Assembly (NCBI GenBank): GCA_028023455.1
Contig: JAQFVV010000442.1
Span: 129,501 to 193,500, forward strand
Direction of reading: 5' to 3'
Source of the DNA: Epiperipatus broadwayi
Taxonomy: Eukaryota; Onychophora; Udeonychophora; Euonychophora; Peripatidae
DNA: 64,000 nucleotides
Within the stretch, counting starts at the first letter, position 1. Every line of letters starts with the position of its first letter. The notes under the pieces were generated by a model. That model had not been told where the DNA came from, made no database searches, and saw only the letters and a list, made by a program, of their open reading frames with translations. The translations under genes were made by a program, and so were the position numbers. Shown here one piece after another: positions 1-10,722 of this stretch.

Positions 1-276
1 TTGTCAAAAAACACAAAGGGCCCCCCCCAACAACTACAGCGCTACGCGCTGTTATAATTGGCCACATTTTTAAGATTTTTGAATAGTTTTCATGCATGTA
101 CATTTTAAATAAATTTTGTATTGACCTTATTAAATTTTCACTAATTTTTTTTTTTGTATTTTTTTTCAGGACCAAGAAACATGCTGGTGTTCAGTCGGTG
201 TGTATCACGTGACATTCCTTTTGTTTTACGTTAAAATTTTTATATTTTTGCCATTTTACTTTGTATTTTATCACAT
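1..276. other. No gene seen; short hairpin
   Basis: Non-coding A/T-rich sequence. A run of eight C lies near base 21, and ACAGCG (36-41) pairs with CGCTGT (47-52). Nothing else was recognised. Confidence 0.5.
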
Positions 277-467
277 GATAACCCGATGACGTATTACCCT
301 GAAGGCATACTGATTTAATGTTGCGCTTTTTAACGTGACGTGTTCACATGATATGCGGACACATCTTAGCGAGTAGATGTGTCTGCAGATCACTTGGAGA
401 CGTTGTCTTAAAAATCACAACATTAGACCGGTATGCCTTCAGGGTAATACGTCATCAGGCAAATTAT
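277..467. repeat. Foldback (MITE-like) element, ~190 bp
   Basis: The segment is an imperfect palindrome over nearly its whole length. The outer arms GATGACGTATTACCCTGAAG (286-305) and its complement (436-455) match almost perfectly. The TAATGTTG...TTTTTAA parts at 316-332 pair with 408-424, and the inner GCGGACACATCT (355-366) pairs with AGATGTGTCTGC across a 7-base loop. There is no open frame. It is either a non-autonomous DNA element or an element transcribed as a hairpin. Confidence 0.7.
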
Positions 468-1596
468 CCGTAAGTACCCTATTATTATTATTGATGAAGT
501 ATAAAGTTATATGTTTTATATTAATTTAGGTGTATAATATCTATAACATATTTTCATATTATATTTCAGTTTGTATTAAAGGAATTAATATTGCAGATCT
601 GTATACTTATAAATATTTATTATTTATATCAGGTATAAAAAGAATTAATTATTTGCAAGTAGTGTAAAATTAATTAGGATATGAGCTTTGCTGTTAAATT
701 TAAACTGGTGGCTTAATGTGTCAATGTTTAGGTTTAAAAACTATAAAAGCATATTACTTATCATTAAAAAAATAATTTGAAAAACAATATATTATTTAAC
801 TAATTTTCATCAAAAAACCACAACTCTCGTAGAAATAAGATAATCATGTGATGAAAAAAAATCAAATTTCAAAATTAATAATGCTTATGAAATAGCATAA
901 AAAAATTAGTGTAATCAGATGATCCCTCCCCCCCAATATCTCTAGAAAGCAAATATCCAAAATGTTAGTAATTAAAAAATAATCAAAAAACTATAAAAAC
1001 ATGATTAAAAAATAAATTAATAAACCAACATAATAATTAAAATAGGTTTTACATTACTTCATTGGCTTGCAAGCTAGGATCCTGACTTCATAGAGAAAAA
1101 ACATTGCTGGAGCTATCTTGTCATTCCAAAGGACTTAACATTTGACCTCATTTTTTTGAATGGGTTGCTTAGACATATATATAAAATTAAAACAAACTTT
1201 TTAAAATGTTTAAAATCTTAAAGTAATATGAGCATTTAATGAGTGTAATTCTTACAATAATTACTTGGGGAAATACTTTATGTTGATTATTTTTGATCAG
1301 TATATAGATATAGTATTACCTGTAAATACATGAACAGAGAGAGAGAGGGAATAGAAAGTTTGATTTCAGAATTGTTTTCATCATATGAGGCATTTCAAAG
1401 GTTTCAACACCTAAATGTAAAGTGGGGAAAATAACATTGTTTTAGCCATCAAACAAAATGAAATGAGTTTTTTAAACTTATAAATGTTTCTTTGTTAATT
1501 GATATTTTTTAAAGTTTGATGTCATTGTTATAATAAATGCCTGTTAATGTTGTTTTGGAAATATGTTGTCATTTTTATTTGTTATTTAATATTTCT
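468..1596. other. Intergenic A/T-rich stretch
   Basis: No open frame above background and no recognised repeat, apart from short A/T runs and a short GAGAGA run near 1337. Confidence 0.5.
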
Positions 1597-1686
1597 CATA
1601 TGTCATAGCATCAGCTGGGAAGCGAACCCGCTAACTCGGACAACTGCTTGTAAAGCTGCTGTCGCTGACCTCTTGACCATATTTGC
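1597..1686 (-). repeat. tRNA-derived SINE, old copy
   Basis: On the minus strand this reads as a tRNA-like unit. An A-box-like TGGTCAAGAGGTC is followed by the B box GGTTCGCTTCC (complement at 1618-1628), then the tail GCTATGACATATGAG. The layout and tail match the copy at 16882-16990, so the two belong to one family. The poly(A) tail and target duplication are no longer clear, which suggests greater age. It is not called a functional tRNA, because it lacks clean paired arms and shares a non-tRNA 3' tail with the second copy. Confidence 0.7.
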
Positions 1687-2023
1687 TAATTGTTTTTTTT
1701 ATGTAATGCCAAAATAAAACTGATATCAATCTCTGAACATTTATTTAACTATCTAGTTATCTGCCTTTCTGTCTGAGCCACCTATTTATAAATAATTCAC
1801 CTACCTCTGTATATGTTTGTCTGTATATTTATCTATCTATTTATCTGGTTTTATACCTATCAATTTATTTATGTCTCCTTTTGATTATTAGGAGCTTGGA
1901 CAAGTTTCTTATTATTTTTATTCAACCTATAGACCTGGTCTTATTGGTTGTTGCACATTGATACACCTTGGCTGTGGATTTAACTTCATTTATAAGATGA
2001 CAATACCATGTACTAATTAATTT

Positions 2024-2059
<36 letters not shown>
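2024..2059. repeat. (AC)n(AT)n microsatellite
   Basis: A run of AC dinucleotides passes directly into AT dinucleotides. Confidence 0.95.
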
Positions 2060-2710
2060 GGCAACCTGCTACCTGTAAGAATTCTTTTAAGCATTCAAAG
2101 AATTGTAGAATTAAAAATTAAAATTTTGTTAAGTTCTAATATTTTGTTTTCAGGTCTAAAAGTAAAACTATCTTGATTTCATCTTTCTAGATGTCACTAA
2201 AGTCTAATCAAAGATTCAGTATTTCACATATTCACTGCATTTATCTGCATATTTATAAACTATGAACTATATAATAACTGATGACTATCAAATCTACGAA
2301 ATATGGATTTAATGTAATAATTAAAATGTTTGATAAAAACAACAGTAAATTTATCTCCTAGATGTAATTTATATATTACTGTTAATAGTTAGCAGTCTAA
2401 AAGTCCATATGCTAAATAAATAAAATAAAAGATGATTGTTTAATGTAGGTACATTAAACCCTTGCATTGTCACTAATGAAAATGATAAGTCAGAAACTAG
2501 TCTGTGAATGTCAATATAATAGCATTACCATCTGGTGGTCTATTGATTACAATAAATATTTCTGGAATAGAGTAAATATAATTGCTCTTAAATATATCTT
2601 AAATGTAAAATATGAATTGAATATTTAAAAAAAATATTTATACCTATATATATATATGATTAGCTTGAAATATGTTTTAATTCAAAGAATTCACATTTGT
2701 ATCTAATAGT

Positions 2711-2731
2711 AACAACAACAACAACAACAAC

Positions 2732-2819
<88 letters not shown>
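2711..2819. repeat. Compound triplet microsatellite (AAC)n(AAT)n(ATG)n
   Basis: Three triplet blocks follow one another in one phase: AAC, then AAT, then ATG. Each differs from the next by one base, as expected if point changes were spread by slippage. The poly-His/Tyr/Cys reading on the minus strand is a by-product. Confidence 0.95.
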
Positions 2820-3086
2820 CAAAAAAAACCTTATTGAAAAAAAGAATATTTGAAATAAAAAGTTGCTAGATTGTTGATAGTTAAAGTAGAATATTATTGC
2901 CATCATTAAGAATTCTAATAAATATTTCAAAATTGTTATTGGAAATTATTGCTTGAAAATCATCCATGACCAATTTTATATTTAAATAAAATGTCAATCT
3001 GACATTTTTTTCTATATTCATTATTAATGAGGTTTTCAAATTTTAGGAGACCTTTACAAATGATAAAAATAAAATTCAGTTATAAA

Positions 3087-3129
<43 letters not shown>
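3087..3129. repeat. (CA)n(TA)n microsatellite
   Basis: CA dinucleotides pass into TA dinucleotides immediately left of the TIR element. Confidence 0.9.
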
Positions 3130-3157
3130 CTATTATATAAAAAACTATTATATAAAA

Positions 3158-3405
3158 AACTATTCTTCACACATGCAACACAATTGACACACCCTCTCTC
3201 CCATCAATAATTGTTTTAAAATCATAAGTAGTCCACTTATGGCTTAAAGCTTATTCTTTAAATAAACTAACAATTATTGGCTGTGTCTAAATTAGGGTTT
3301 AGTCTTATTATTAAATTGGCTTATTAAAATTTTACATCCATATACATAGACTAATAAGATTCAGTGTTACACATAATTAAAATGAGAAACTTTCTTTTTC
3401 CTATA

Positions 3406-3487
<82 letters not shown>

Positions 3488-3672
3488 AATTTATACAAGT
3501 AATATGTTGATTTAATAATCAGGCTAATAATAAGATCAAATGCTAATATAGATACAGTTAATAACTGTTAGTTTTTTTAATAAACTTTAATCATAGGTGG
3601 ACCATCTATGATTTTAAAATAATTATTGTTGAAAGAGTGTTTTAAATTCTAGTGCATGTATGAAGAAAAGTT
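3158..3672. mobile_element. TIR (MITE-like) element, ~515 bp
   Basis: Long imperfect terminal inverted repeats lie at about 3158-3298 and 3535-3672. The left CTTCACACATGCA matches the complement of the right end (CTTCATACATGCA). Inside, ATAATTGTTTTAAAATCATA and a following GTCCACTTATG block match the complement of the right arm with few changes. The centre holds an (AT)n tract. There is no coding sequence. The long-LTR element begins 30 bp to the right. Confidence 0.65.
3407..3485. repeat. (TA)n microsatellite, ~79 bp
   Basis: An uninterrupted TA run in the centre of the TIR element. It could form a cruciform. Confidence 0.95.
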
Positions 3673-3701
3673 CCTTCCATAATATTACAGATACTGTATA
3701 T

Positions 3702-6700
3702 TGAAACAGATATTACTGTCCTTCTATCTGTTTCACCTTTATGTCTCCATAGACACATCTATGCCAGTTTTAAACACTCTTTAGTACACGTGTATATGTA
3801 TCCACTCAGTGTTATATGCCTTTACACAGCTGTATATATATGTTTACACAGTTGTATGTATATCCACACAGCGATATATTCATTTATACAGTTATATATA
3901 TAGTCACAGTTTTATATGCATTCAAACAATTATATGTTTATTGTCACACATACAAGCACCTGTAAATGATAATGATATTAAATTTTGTATAGATATATTG
4001 CAGCATTTATATAAATAATATATTGTATAAGGGTTATTTTGTTTAGAAAATGTGGCTAAATATTCTTTAACAAGTTTGGTTTAAGTAAATTATAAATCAC
4101 ATGCGAAATTCACAGATTGGTAATAAGACTATTTAGAATAATTCGCAGGTGAGATCAGATGGTCCCTAGGTTATTGACATTGTTTTAGAGCTCATTCATT
4201 ACGATTGTAATGAATTTCTTTTCCCAGATCAAACCAGTAAAAATTTGGCAACAAGATAAAAAAAAGAGAGATTAGAATCAAAAGAGACAGACTGCTGTAA
4301 AACTTAGAAGAAGTTTGAATTGTGTTTTAAAATAGATAGTCGCTGGCTTTTGATCTAGGGAATATAGATATCGCAGATTTTTATTTAGAATAATTTGCAG
4401 GTGGGATCAGATGGTCCCTAGGTTATTGACATTGTTCTAGAGCTCATTCATTACGATTGTAATGAATTTCTTTTCCCAGATCAAACCAGTAAAAGTTTGG
4501 GCAACAAGATAAAAAAAAGATAAGAATCAAAAGAGACCTAAGGCTAAAACTTAGAAGAAGTTTGAATTGTGTTTTAAAATAGATAGTCGCTGGCTTTTGA
4601 TCTAGGGAATATAAATATTGCAGATTTTTTTTGAAATTACTCTCTTTAGCTTTTTTTTTCTGAAAATTGTTGTGGAGACCAGAATCCAAAATGATCGAGT
4701 AAAATAATATATTTACTGGCTCTGGAGCCAGATGGCTACTCTCAGTTCCTCTAAACATTCCTTTGAATAGACTTTCCAGCAACCTGCATGGAGAATATGA
4801 AGAAATTTAACCTATCTGAAAGGCCACTGAAGATTATGATGCTGTCAGACGCCCTATTCCAACCACTATCATTGATATACGCTTCAAGTCCACTCAAGGA
4901 GGCAGAGAGAGATGGTAATCATTTTTAAAAAGAAGCTGCGGTATGAACTTTAATCTATAAATTCTTATAACACTTTAAAAAGAACGTTCTATCTAAATTA
5001 TAAAAACTCTTTCAATTTTACCCTCTTATAAAAAGAAACTATCAGTCTGTGTAACTTTATCTATAATGTAAAAGAAAAAAAGCTCACTTACTTTAATTTT
5101 ATAAACTGCTGAAATCTTTTATGAATTAAAAGATTTCATATTTTTTTTATACTCATTAAATGTCCGAAATTTATTCTCTTCAATTCCTACAAACTAACGG
5201 TCTTGCCAAATTTCAGTAATTTTAATATTTTGTTTAAATGCATTTTGTTATGTTTAATATGTGATAATATGCTCAGATTTCGAAACAATGAAACTAAGTA
5301 AGTAATTTATAAAGGAGATAATTGTAATCTTCACTTAGACATTTTAAAAGCCTTGTTTATTTTATTAAATCATTGTTTCGAAATTATAATATTGGTAATA
5401 AACGAATGCGCTAACCACTCGTTGTTATCATAGTTATATATATATTGTAAAATCGTATTTTTTTAAGATTTGCTTAACCGATCTTATATTATAACCTTTG
5501 ATATTTATTAGTTGGAAGGGGATATATATATTGTCTAGAGATGATAAAGTATATTTGCTAATGTTTGTATTAAGTCCCATCGAATATACTTTCCCTCCTT
5601 AATTAAGAATCTTTATATGCAGATTCAGGATCTTAACTAGATTATTTTTATGTAGTTTAAGCCCATTTTATTAGCATACTTATAATGCTAATTTTAAGAA
5701 CTGTTTTGAATTAGCTTGACAGATAAAAGCTATCTGTTTTAGGCGCAATTAATTATATGCATACTTATTGCTTTTTATATATATATTGCGTGCATTGCGG
5801 GTGTGTTTTTATATAGTACACTTATATGTGTTACGTTTTGCTGCCTCTGACAAGGGTTCACGGTAACAAACCGCCCCTTTATTTAGTTCGGGTTATGGCT
5901 ATCTTCATTAGAACTGGGGGCGTGAGGACCCAGATTTTTCCATAAAGCCAATCCGACTTCCTGAACTTTATGTTCATATATCAATAGCAGCAAACCGTCG
6001 GTCTCAGAGCAAACCGAGCATTTGATGCTGAAACTCTTGAAGAATCACACACTCGCACTGCAAGTTTATTTCTTTAATATTTTATATAGCGCCATAGCGC
6101 ATATATGTGGACCTAATGGTAACCAGTTCTTTTTCCCATATTAATTAATCATTCAGCTTTAGACTGGAGTTTGAATCTGGGTTATCAGTTTGAATCTGCA
6201 TGATTCTGAGTTTATTTAGTTGCTCATTTAATTAGTATATATAACAGCCTTTAAAACTGGCTGTACTCATCATCATCTCTACTAAAGTATCAACTTCTAA
6301 CTTAAGCAAGTCAAGTTCATAAGATGAGCATATTAAATAATTAGGCATGACCTCTATAACTCACACACACATGTATTGTAATATGTTTAAAAGGGAACAG
6401 ATGTACTTGATAACAGTCCCAACTATTGTAACATGCTTGCCTGTATTGAATACCTTGTGAAGATTATACAATCCCTGCCATTATGATATTTTGTGTTAGA
6501 TCATTTGTTATTGTTTTAATAAATCCTTTTAAATATAAACTGTTGTATATCTTTCTTGCTCAGACTCTAGATCAAACCAAACCACAGTATCTTATCCAAT
6601 CCATAGTATTTTATCCAATCCACAGTATATTATTAAATGTCACAGTTCATTACTCCAATTTCTTAATGAGTTTATATGCTATATGTGTATGTCTGGTAGT

Positions 6701-6983
6701 TAAGATTAATAGAGTGTTAAGTGTTATATATATCACTTATTTAGTTAGGTTAGTAATGACCTTAAGTCTCGTGTTTCTCCCTGTTCTATGTCGGCTCGCG
6801 GTTAAATGAGAACTGAGTGTAGCCCCAGGAATGTCACTCATAAGGTGTTAAATTTGGAGTACTGGCAGATGAGTTGGAGTTTGGTCGGATTAGAGGTCTC
6901 AACCACCTCACTACGGTCAGCTTTGGTATATTTTGCTTGGGCTCTGAATTTTGTTGCATGAGTGTACAAATCTGACTGTTACA
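3702..6983 (+). repeat. 5' LTR (3282 bp)
   Basis: The left direct repeat opens with a perfect 11-base hairpin, TGAAACAGATA with TATCTGTTTCA. A block of degenerate ~22-base units built on TTACACAGTTGTATATA follows (about 3795-3960), then a 252-bp tandem duplication, and the G/C-richer block around 5840-6060 that may be the promoter or R region. It ends in TCTGACTGTTACA. It differs from the 3' LTR by a 19-bp extra stretch near 6190 (a local GTTTGAATCT duplication) and scattered changes. Open frames inside it are not maintained between the two LTRs and are not called genes. Confidence 0.9.
4131..4630 (+). repeat. 252-bp tandem duplication inside the 5' LTR
   Basis: Unit 1 is 4131-4382 and unit 2 begins at 4383. 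Both start ATTTAGAATAATT(C/T)GCAGG and contain GGTCCCTAGGTTATTGACAT. The second unit carries several differences. The 3' LTR has the same two units (11150-11401 and 11402-11646), so the duplication predates this insertion. Confidence 0.9.
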
Positions 6984-8412
6984 TAGGTTTTTTTTTTCCT
7001 CGATTATGGACGCCCTTCCGTGGGGCCTAGTTAATTTTCACGACCCTGAAAGATAGATATATGAGTACAAATTTTTGTTTTCCTGATTATGTAATTTTTT
7101 TTTCACTGATTATGGATGCTTAAGTCAGTGGGCTTCTTCAATTGATGTTCATGTCCCTGAACTGAGTATAGACCCTGAACATGGTCTTGAACCAGGTATA
7201 GGCCCTGAATTGAATATATGTTTTTTTTTTTATATATGCATTTATATTATATTTTCTCTCCAAATATGAATGCCATGCATGGACAAACTTAGTTACACAC
7301 CCTAAACTGAGTGTGTGGGTGTTGATATATATATATAAAAGATTTTTTTTTCATGAAATATTTTTTTTTAACAACATTTGCATATGTATATTTTTTCTCT
7401 TGAGTATGAACAACCAGTTAGTTAATTCACATGCCCTGAACTGATAAAAGCATTGAACTGAATACAGGTCCTGAACTGAATACAGGCTCTGAATTGATAT
7501 ATGTTGAAAAATATATGTAAATTTTTTTTTTAAATTATGGTATTGCAATGGGAGGAGTATTCTTGACTATATACACATGAGCCATATATATATATATATA
7601 TAAATTTTATAATTTTTTTTTTGTCTATTTACTGAGACTCTGTTTACTTTAAGTAAAGAATTTTAAAAGTGTCTCTGGCTCAGATATAGCATGAATGTAT
7701 GCAGGATATGTCAACCGGATATTAGGAGTGTCACATACATGTTAGAAATTGGAATCTTAGGTTATATATGTGGTGTTTTTCTTGCTCACTGGTGACTGGC
7801 GCCCGGGGGTGATTTGAATAGGTTGATAGTCATCCTCATATAAATTTTGTCATCAGGGGTAGAGAAAAGGGTTTGCATAAAGGGGCTCTATCGCTTTAAA
7901 CTTATTATAAAAATTTGGATTGGTTTGGAGAATGAGCAAGGAAACAAAAAAGAGGCAAGGTCAAAGTAGATTAAATAAATGGAGATATATACATGTACTT
8001 CAGATCAAACCTGGCATAGAAAGCAAAATTTTTTTCATAAAAAAAATTTTTTTTTTAAAGTCTTTTCTTAGGAATGATCGGCTTCAGTGAAGGAAGAAAG
8101 GAGGTGCAATTGGTAATATAATTTTTTTTTAATTTTTTTTTTTACATAAATGCTTTTACTATATACTTTTAAATTTTTTTTTTATAAAATACTTGAGTAT
8201 GTTAGATGTAAACAGGGCTTAAACTTGATAGTGGCAGTGGTTATTGAGATCAGTAGTAAGGATAGGTTAATAAAGGAATGCAGTGGTCTGAAAGTTAGGA
8301 ATTAGAGAGAGAGAGAGAGAGCCATTTTGGGGGGAGAGTCAGTAAATAATCATTTAGAGCAGGTATTAATAATTAGTATAATTCTTAGTCATAACCAAAA
8401 CTGAAAGTTATT
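6984..8412 (+). other. Leader of the LTR element with four degenerate repeats
   Basis: The 1.43 kb between the 5' LTR and the ORF holds no gene. From about 6986 to 7560 there are roughly four degenerate units. Each has a T run, then a GATTATGGA-like or GAGTATGAA-like word, then (A/T)GTTAATT..., and then one to three copies of CCCTGAACTGA (for example near 7154, 7431 and 7470). Further T runs of 8-12 occur at 8030-8190. Repeated motifs in a leader could serve RNA packaging or binding of a protein; that is inference. Confidence 0.6.
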
Positions 8413-10242
8413 ATGGACAGCCATCCAAAGAAAGTCATGGGGGAAAGCCAAATTATCATGTCACCAACCTTCTGGTTACAGATGAAAGTGATGATGGAGA
8501 CAGTCCAACAGGAATGGTACCTTAGAATGAGGGAGAAACTGGATGCCTATAAAATGGAGATAGGGGAAGGCTTGCAAGCCCTAGGCAGAAAAATGGAGGA
8601 AAGAAATCAAAATATAGAGGGGTTACATAAGGGTTCAAAAAGATTGGGAGTAAACTGCCAGCAGGAAGTGTTCAAACTGGAGGAGCCTTCTCAGAAGAAA
8701 ATGATAAACCTGGAGAAGCACCCAGTGGATATTGCAGAGAGTAAGAAGGGTAGCCAAGAGGATATAGATGTAGAGGGAGGAGAAGCAGGAGAAATTCCTG
8801 AAGGAAATTTAGGGGATAGTGTTGATCAGGATGGTGAACCAAGAGAAGAAAATCTATTCCATAAAAGGGGAAAATTTGAATGTCTTGATGTTGCAAAAGA
8901 CTCAGATATGGATTGCCATTATCATTACAAACAAGTAAAGTTAGCAGATCCAGAAGATCGTCTCCAAGAAAACAAGCATGCTGAAACTGCAGATTCTTGT
9001 ATGCCAGGCAATGAGAATGCTAAAAAGAATATAATTGATATATCTGAGGTAGAACCAGTAAAAGGATGTAAAATGGATGTGGAGATAATAGAAGACTCCA
9101 AAATAGTTGTAGAGATTGATGAGTTTAAAATCGATGTAAAAACAGGGGAAGAGTTAAGACTTGATAAAGAAACTGTAGAAGAATTTAAAATGGATGCAAA
9201 GACTGCTGAGGAGTTGCAAGCTGATTTAATAAAATCTAAAAGAGATGTAAAATTTGTAAAAGAGTCTAAAGTCAATGATGATATGGAAGAGTCTAAAATT
9301 GATGCAGTAAGTATTGATATTTGTAAAATCAATATGGAAATATCAGAGGATTCAAAAATGTATTCAGAGACTGCAATGGATACTGAAATTGATACAAAAA
9401 ACATGGAAGGGATGGAACCTGATATAAAAATCATGCAGGAATCTCTTGAACAACAAAATATAGCTCAGAACAGTGAAGAGTCTATAGATACTGAAGTAAA
9501 TGAGAAAGAATACAAAGTAAATCTTCTTTCAACCTCATCTAAAAATGTTATTTATATTGAAGAAATTAAGCCAAAATCTTACCCAGAAGTACCAAAAATA
9601 AATGCAGTTAAGGTTACCAAAACTTGCATAGACAGGTATGTTTTAAAAGATAGACATTTCACAGAAATTCCCAAAATGGATGAGTTTGATCAAGTGAAAG
9701 AAGACAGTGGAGCTAAGTCCGAGATTGAGGCCCTGTGGGACAGAGTGGTTTTTGATTGTGAAAGAAGTGTGAATATTGCCAGAGCCCAAATGGGAAAGAC
9801 AGGGTGGAAAAGAAAGAGGAGAAAAGAAGATACTGATGTTTTTAGGAGGGAAAACCAGAAAAGAGTTCAAACTCAGGATCTGAGAGAGGGATATGTTCGG
9901 AGATATCCTACATATTTTCCTTTTAGGAAGAAACTGCACCAAACCCAGATGAAGTGTGGGAAGCATAGAAAACTCTGGGAAAGAGATGATGGTGGTGCCC
10001 GGATAGGACTGACAGTATGGAAAAGGAGGAGAAAAGAAGGTGCCTATGTCTGCAAGACTGGAAACCAGAAGGAGGTTCAAACTTGGAATTTAATAAAGAG
10101 ATGTCTTCAGAGGTATCATAAGTATTTCCCCTTTAGAAAGAAAGCCAAACTGCAACCAGTCAGAAAGTCTGGAAGCTTCCTGGTATATGATAAGCTCCAG
10201 GAACCCAAAACGTTTCAAAACTTACTCCCAGACCCAACTTAG
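8413..10242 (+). CDS. Unknown 609-residue ORF of the giant-LTR element (Gag-like position)
   Basis: This is the longest open frame in the window and the only one in the element. I do not recognise a named family. Seen in it: an N-terminal charged helical segment (about residues 20-80, with METVQQEWYLRMREKLDAY and GEGLQALGRKMEE) likely to form a coiled coil. An acidic region (about 100-390) is built from loose ~11-14 residue units of the type E-E-S/F-K-I/M-D-x-K/E-T. A strongly basic C terminus holds two related modules (about 459-520 and 531-580), each with WKR(K/R)RRKE, NQK(R/E)VQT and RY-x-x-YFPFRKK. There is no zinc knuckle, protease or polymerase motif. By position after the leader and before the 3' LTR it is where Gag sits, and an acid-basic RNA-binding protein would fit; this is inference. 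It starts at the first ATG of the frame (context TTATTATGG), and its uninterrupted length argues for selection or recent insertion. Confidence 0.7.
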   Translation: MDSHPKKVMGESQIIMSPTFWLQMKVMMETVQQEWYLRMREKLDAYKMEIGEGLQALGRKMEERNQNIEGLHKGSKRLGVNCQQEVFKLEEPSQKKMINLEKHPVDIAESKKGSQEDIDVEGGEAGEIPEGNLGDSVDQDGEPREENLFHKRGKFECLDVAKDSDMDCHYHYKQVKLADPEDRLQENKHAETADSCMPGNENAKKNIIDISEVEPVKGCKMDVEIIEDSKIVVEIDEFKIDVKTGEELRLDKETVEEFKMDAKTAEELQADLIKSKRDVKFVKESKVNDDMEESKIDAVSIDICKINMEISEDSKMYSETAMDTEIDTKNMEGMEPDIKIMQESLEQQNIAQNSEESIDTEVNEKEYKVNLLSTSSKNVIYIEEIKPKSYPEVPKINAVKVTKTCIDRYVLKDRHFTEIPKMDEFDQVKEDSGAKSEIEALWDRVVFDCERSVNIARAQMGKTGWKRKRRKEDTDVFRRENQKRVQTQDLREGYVRRYPTYFPFRKKLHQTQMKCGKHRKLWERDDGGARIGLTVWKRRRKEGAYVCKTGNQKEVQTWNLIKRCLQRYHKYFPFRKKAKLQPVRKSGSFLVYDKLQEPKTFQNLLPDPT

Positions 10243-10715
10243 GTAAGATTAGTTTTGATGATTACTCCTAGATTCTACAAAGATGATGCATGATCATTTA
10301 TAGAATTGTCCCTACCCCAGTAGTTAGACATATATATTGTGTGTTCTTCTATATAGGTGATATTTATCAAATTAGTTAGCTAATTGGTGTTATATTATTC
10401 CAACCCAACAGTATATACATATTAAAATTTTGTGTGCTCATATATATATGTAATAACCACATGTTTAGCAAATTAGCATAGCCAAATAGCATTAGTATAA
10501 CCAGTTATAGGTAGATGTGTATAACCTTAGACTTTAGTCATAATGGTATTAGTGTACTGTCATCACTTTAAGACCAGACAGCCAGGCAAGGTAAAAATTT
10601 TGCAAGTAATATTTTGTTTCATCATTTGTTTTGTTATGAAATAGTGGTATTATTGAGGGATATTCTTCACCAAGTAAAATCTTTTTTTTTTCATTGATTT
10701 TTTTTTTGTAAGTTT

Positions 10716-10722
10716 GGGGAAA
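10716..10722 (+). promoter_or_regulatory. Polypurine tract before the 3' LTR
   Basis: GGGGAAA stands directly before the TG that opens the 3' LTR, the position where plus-strand DNA synthesis is primed in LTR elements. It is short but exactly placed. Confidence 0.55.

Noticed and set aside
2703-2930. Minus-strand ORF with poly-His, poly-Tyr and poly-Cys
   Set aside because: It is the triplet microsatellite read in one frame; no other coding signal.
3809-4018. Tyr/Ile-rich ORF near each LTR start (also 10837-11037)
   Set aside because: It is a translation of degenerate ~22-bp repeats; no protein features.
4444-4782. Minus-strand 112-codon ORF in the LTR
   Set aside because: Not maintained in the 3' LTR, where only 65 codons stay open (11463-11660).
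6483-6809. 108-codon ORF in the 5' LTR
   Set aside because: A 1-bp indel truncates it in the otherwise nearly identical 3' LTR, and it has no recognisable motif.
7796-7820. TGGCGCCCGGGGGTGATTTGAA as a tRNA primer-binding site
   Set aside because: It looks like the complement of a tRNA 3' end, but lies about 810 bp inside the 5' LTR border and its T-stem half does not pair.
8925-9434. Minus-strand Ser/Ile-rich ORF opposite the 609-codon ORF (also 9643-10080)
   Set aside because: Shadow of the repetitive acidic coding region on the other strand.
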